21,447 nucleotides of DNA from Coprinopsis marcescibilis (Eukaryota > Basidiomycota > Agaricomycetes > Agaricales > Psathyrellaceae). This document shows, in pieces, positions 18,601 to 21,447 of this stretch. The number at the start of each line of letters is the position of its first letter. Position 1 is the first letter of the stretch. The DNA lies in contig ML210384.1 in the NCBI GenBank assembly GCA_004369085.1, positions 1 to 21,447 of the forward strand, given 5' to 3'. A model generated the notes under the pieces. It did no database searches. It was not told the DNA's origin and saw only the letters and a list, made by a program, of their open reading frames with translations. The position numbers and the translations under genes were made by a program.

Positions 18601-19563
18601 TTGTTGCAACGTGTGAAAGCGTTGCAGAAGAAGCAGCGTGCGGGCAAGGTCGCTCCTCCATCCACGCCTCGTTCGCCGAGCGAGACTTCTTCCTCCTCGT
18701 CGTTGGGTGGGAGGCATCGAACCCCGTCCATGGAGGTCCCCGACTTTACGCCGCTGGGGAGGCGTGCCATGCCTCCTCGCAAACCAAGGGCATCCTTACC
18801 CGAGCCCGTTTCGGACAAGTCGCCGTTCAGCAATCTCCCTTCTTCAAAGCCGCGACTTCCAGCAACCTTGCTGGCCCCCAGGTACTCTCACCTCTTGGAT
18901 GAGGCCATTAGTGTCAACTCTGAAGTGTCACATTTGGCCGAGAAATTGGATAGCTCGCCGGATAATTCGATGACCGACGAAGGAACTTCTATGACGAACG
19001 AAGAACCGTCCATGACCATCGAAGAGCCATCTATGACCGTTGAGGAGCTATCGATAACCATCGATAGCCCTGTTCGATTGCCTGTTGCACCCAAGACTCC
19101 GTCGTTTGGAAAACGATTGAAAGGTGCTTTATTCTCTTATCTCCCAACTCTCTCCAGGACCGCTCCTGCTGGCTCCAAGTCACGTCGAGTCGCTCAACCT
19201 GGACTTCCACTCCCGCCTCTCGAGATTCTCGAGAAACCTCGAGGCCCGATTGAAACCCCAGTTCGTCAAGCTATACCCAAAGCCCCGCATCCAAAGGAAC
19301 TCGTCGAACTACATCCGGCACCACAGAAACCATCAATGCTACGTCGACCTAAGCAACTCCCTCAACGTCTTGTTGACCTGCAGCATGTCTCCCCTCCACC
19401 AGAACCTGCACCGGTGCATCGTCCGCGACGAAGTAGCAGTGGCAGTGTCAAAGATCTGATCAAGAATTTTGAAGAATTGAAGGAACAACCCAACTCGAGG
19501 CCGCAATCTAGCTTGGGGCACCCGAAAAAGTTGGCGGCATCTCGACCGGCCTGGAAACCGTGA
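15670..19563 (+). CDS. Large acidic, probably nuclear protein (1244 aa)
   Basis: Four exons: 15670-15948, 16005-17924, 17978-18543, 18594-19563, with introns of 56, 53 and 50 nt and all phases consistent (3735 nt). The start is MSENLTPVQYARLDLAAVNN. Exon 1 ends in PPPEEMLRRLHDHQ. An NLS-like KRKRR is at 110-114. A long Ser/Thr-Pro-rich, acidic, probably disordered region follows, with Asp runs near 422-427 and 696-702 and many acidic stretches between. Exon 3 begins YDYDCFTRITVKQRKAEL (734-751). The most conserved-looking block is at about 857-940: AWTKEEWKILDSCFTDERMD, then VERIADRFVDIMGGDEVV and WGREPLLQRVKALQKKQR. Residues 1047-1081 are five 7-residue repeats. No enzyme motif. I recall similar TKEEWKLLDACFTDER text in uncharacterised Agaricomycete proteins. 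Basic and acidic tracts plus the cell-cycle boxes suggest a chromatin or cell-cycle role, which is inference. Confidence 0.88.
18967..19071 (+). repeat. Five in-frame 21-bp (7-residue) repeats
   Basis: SMTDEGT, SMTNEEP, SMTIEEP, SMTVEEL, SITIDSP: a heptad-length array in exon 4 of the large gene. Each unit carries Ser and Thr followed by acidic residues, resembling acidophilic (CK2-like) phosphorylation sites. The array may vary in copy number between strains. Confidence 0.8.
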
Positions 19564-20231
19564 TTTTTTGGTTACTCTACGATAATCTTTCTTTGTTTTC
19601 TACCATCTCTTTATCTCTATCTTATGGCTTTCTTTGTCTATCAAATATGCATGTTTTCGGTTGGAGCTTCTACATCAATGTTATTTGTTTTCTCTTGGGC
19701 TATGTCATAATATCACAGTAAAGAAGAAGCTAACAGGTCCAGCTCAGTGAAAAGTATAGTCAGGTGTAATCAGCCCTAGCCATTGAGTCCATTCGGATAC
19801 CAAACTGAGTGTAGCAGGAGGTCCTTGTTTGGCCTACCCATCACTGTTTGGTATCTGCTTGGCCAAGTCTTAGGACTTGGCTCTTGTTGTTGCTCTCTCA
19901 TAGTACTAAGCAGTTCTTGGAACTTCTGGCTTATATAATTGGTCTACACAGTATATAAGGTAGATGCAATCCTTGTACTTAAGTAGGACTCTTTTTCAAC
20001 ACCATTGGTTACACCTGTTATCGACTGTGCTTGAGTTCATTGTGTGTTGCAACTAGATTCTATCTCTGTGCCACATATTTTTAACAGCAAAACTGCTCAA
20101 CAACAACAACAACAACTCTCAATAACCTGCCTGTCATTGCTAGAACTCAAGGTCTTATTGAGCTCAACACCCAACCTCAATACAACAACCCCCAACAACT
20201 CAATGATGTCAAACAAAACTCAATACACATT
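19564..20231. other. 3' flank, then promoter-like AT-rich DNA
   Basis: 19564-19690 is T-rich 3' flank of the large gene. After about 19690 CpG nearly vanishes. Two TATA-like sites, CTTATATAATT (19930-19940) and GTATATAAGG (about 19951-19960), sit in a stretch starting TGTCATAA (19703) and possibly ending TTTTTAACA (20090), which could be a retrotransposon LTR. A CAA run (20101-20116) follows. No second LTR, pol gene or clear primer-binding site is in the window. Confidence 0.35.
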
Positions 20232-20738
20232 GTGTTCTCTCACTCAACCCATACCTGCAAGTGTGGTCCTCCCCAAGGGACCTGGCCCATAGAGTACTTT
20301 ACTGAAGGTACATCATCTGTTGCTAAAGAAATTGCTAAAAATATGGTTTCTAGCATATTAGCATTGGAGGAACTGTTGCAGGCAACCCTTCCTCTGTTGG
20401 AGCATCAGTCCAAGGACAATAGCTCCAGCACACCCTCTGATGGTGAGAACACTACAGGGGAGGCTATTACCATTCATTGTGACAGAGGCAGCACACTCAA
20501 CAGTACTAGCAGGGTGGGTTACAACCATGCCCCTGGTGAAAACTGGGCAAGGCAAAATAAATTTGCAGACATAAGTATCCAGAGAGCAATAAGTACTGAA
20601 AGTTTGGTTTTGTGTGCCATGCTCAGTGAGGGACGACTAGTGCTGCCCACCATACCATATATAGGTAAGACCATAAATTTTGCAGTATCACCAGCATACA
20701 GCTATATTTCTGTAATGAGCCACATCAAACAGCTATAG
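20232..20738 (+). CDS. Weak 168-codon open frame in the CpG-poor region
   Basis: Open frame MFSHSTHTCKCGPPQ...SVMSHIKQL with a helix-like part (SVAKEIAKNMVSSILALEEL) and no domain I recognise. CpG-free DNA makes long frames likelier, and an overlapping frame (20044-20292, containing six Gln) runs into it. It may be part of a decayed transposable element. The predicted start has no visible promoter of its own other than the TATA-like sites at 19930-19960. Confidence 0.2.
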   Translation: MFSHSTHTCKCGPPQGTWPIEYFTEGTSSVAKEIAKNMVSSILALEELLQATLPLLEHQSKDNSSSTPSDGENTTGEAITIHCDRGSTLNSTSRVGYNHAPGENWARQNKFADISIQRAISTESLVLCAMLSEGRLVLPTIPYIGKTINFAVSPAYSYISVMSHIKQL

Positions 20739-20871
20739 CATGGCCAGATATGGGTTGAATACAGGTTTTCACCCATTATAAGTTTATTTTGTTTTAGACT
20801 GGGTCAAAGGCACTACACAAGAGTGCATGTATTACAATATTCAAGTAGGTTACTGTTAAAATAGAGCAATG

Positions 20872-20944
20872 CAACCACACCAGGGATTGAACCTAGGTCC
20901 TTACCAACACATGAGGGACGCTCTAACCACTGAGCTATATGATC
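20872..20944 (-). tRNA. Degenerate tRNA-Thr(UGU)-like gene or SINE head
   Basis: The minus strand folds as a 73-nt tRNA of standard spacing: acceptor GATCATA/TGTGGTT pairs at all seven positions (three G-U), D arm GCTC/GAGC is perfect, and T arm CTAGG-TTCAATC-CCTGG pairs (one G-U). A box TAGCTCAGTGG (20937-20927) and B box GGTTCAATCCC (20893-20883) are intact. A TTTT pol III terminator lies 10 nt past the end (20861-20858). The anticodon arm is faulty: TCCCT/TGGTA has two mismatches and the loop CATGTGT has A instead of T at position 33. With anticodon TGT it would be Thr. Intact promoters with a broken anticodon arm, in CpG-poor DNA, suggest a tRNA pseudogene or the head of a tRNA-derived SINE. 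Confidence 0.6.
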
Positions 20945-21239
20945 TTAGGAACATAGAGTTGACTATTAGTTAGATAGCCAAGGATGAGTGTGTACCTGAA
21001 CCTGCAATGTGGACTGTGTGCAACTGCCAAGCAGTTTTGTCCAGTTCAGGAACTCTGACCATATTAGGAAGGTGCTGAAACATCACACACTTCTAACAGA
21101 TGGAGGATGACAATGCTCTCCAAACAATTGATGAAGGCTACGAAGAAAGCTCACCACCATCTCCATCCAATGCTCAAGCAAGAAGATGTGTTGAGATTAT
21201 CAAAGACTCAGCAAAATGAGTACTTTACCCTGGCCCACA

Positions 21240-21447
21240 GGTGTACACCAGGTATACGTATACCTAGCGTATACCTGGTGCACCCCCCATGCATACCCAG
21301 TGTATACCTGGTGTATACCTAGCGTATACCCCATGTATACCTGGTGTATACGGTACATCAGGTATACACCAGGTATACACTAGGTATACGTATACCCAGT
21401 GTATACCCCATGTATACCTGGTGTATACCTGATGTACCGTATATGCC
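21240..21447. repeat. GTATAC-rich satellite, runs off the window end
   Basis: The last 200 bp are made almost only of short units around the palindrome GTATAC, such as GTATACCTGGT, GTATACCTAGC and GTATACCCCAT, in both orientations. Spacing is mostly 10-13 bp. The array is cut by the window edge. Confidence 0.85.
21347..21443. repeat. Perfect 33-bp inverted repeat within the satellite
   Basis: 21347-21379 and 21411-21443 are exact reverse complements around a 31-bp centre that itself contains the palindrome GGTATACGTATACC. The whole 97 bp could form a long cruciform or hairpin. Confidence 0.85.

Larger units (their letters stand above)
19690..21240. repeat. CpG-depleted, probably methylated repeat compartment
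   Basis: Counting by eye, 19681-21240 (1560 bp) has five CG dinucleotides (rows 19741, 19981, 20581, 20881, 21121), while TG and CA are common. The gene-rich part to the left has several per 60 bases. Such loss is the expected footprint of cytosine methylation and deamination in transposon-rich DNA of basidiomycetes. The stretch holds the LTR-like segment, the weak frame at 20232-20738, the tRNA-like gene, and a 39-codon acidic frame at 21100-21219 (MEDDNALQTIDEGYEESSPP) that I cannot place. Confidence 0.75.

Noticed and set aside
19703..20090. LTR of a retrotransposon
   Set aside because: TG...CA ends and TATA boxes are suggestive, but no second LTR, primer-binding site or gag/pol is in the window, so it is not called as a mobile element.
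21100..21219. 39-codon acidic frame before the satellite
   Set aside because: It reads like protein (MEDDNALQTIDEGYEESSPP) but is too short, has no linked exon, and lies in CpG-poor DNA where open frames are common.
1..21447. CRISPR array, rRNA, bacterial operon or biosynthetic cluster
   Set aside because: No regularly spaced repeats of CRISPR type, no rRNA sequence, and the introns show a eukaryote. The single hydrolase has no biosynthetic neighbours.

Overview
The window looks like nuclear DNA of a basidiomycete, probably an Agaricomycete. The support is many short GT..AG introns of about 50-86 nt with CTAAC/CTAAT-like branch points, long Pro/Ser/Gln-rich unknown proteins, and several copies of an N-terminal leader (F-x-x-A-x-x-F-x-I-x-x-x-x-F) that I associate with Agaricomycete NACHT/NLR-like proteins. 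All spliced models were built by hand from splice motifs and reading phase. No database search was possible.

Layout. 1-1258: no gene. 1259-3727 (-): an intact, intronless, low-complexity gene of 822 codons. 4978-5222 (-): a decayed two-exon NLR-type leader. 5819-7809 (-): a tandem paralogue of the first gene, offset about 4.08 kb, with a frameshift, shuffled modules, a lost C-terminal domain and a damaged TATA box. 8921-9534 (-): a three-exon gene for a 151-residue leader-only protein. 9928-11611 (-): a nine-exon gene for a 405-residue serine beta-lactamase/esterase-like hydrolase, with one GC-AG intron. 12190-12560: a 90-106 bp minisatellite. 12828-13378 (-): a third leader gene, divergently arranged with a two-exon gene of unknown function at 13919-14478 (+).

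14696-15497 is an 802-bp Mutator-like element with terminal inverted repeats of about 100 bp and a 9-bp target-site duplication. It carries a frameshifted 5' piece of a RecQ-like helicase gene, so it fits a Pack-MULE. It lies 25 bp upstream of two MluI cell-cycle boxes in front of a four-exon gene (15670-19563, +) for a 1244-residue acidic nuclear-type protein.

From about 19690 the DNA changes character. CpG is almost absent for about 1.5 kb (five sites counted by eye), a degenerate tRNA-Thr-like gene or SINE head lies at 20872-20944 (-), and the window ends in a dense GTATAC satellite with a perfect 33-bp inverted repeat. This looks like the edge of a methylated, transposon-rich compartment.

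The genes form no visible pathway. The main theme is local duplication and decay: one tandem pair of low-complexity genes and three leader genes without an NTPase domain, all on the minus strand between 1.2 and 13.4 kb.
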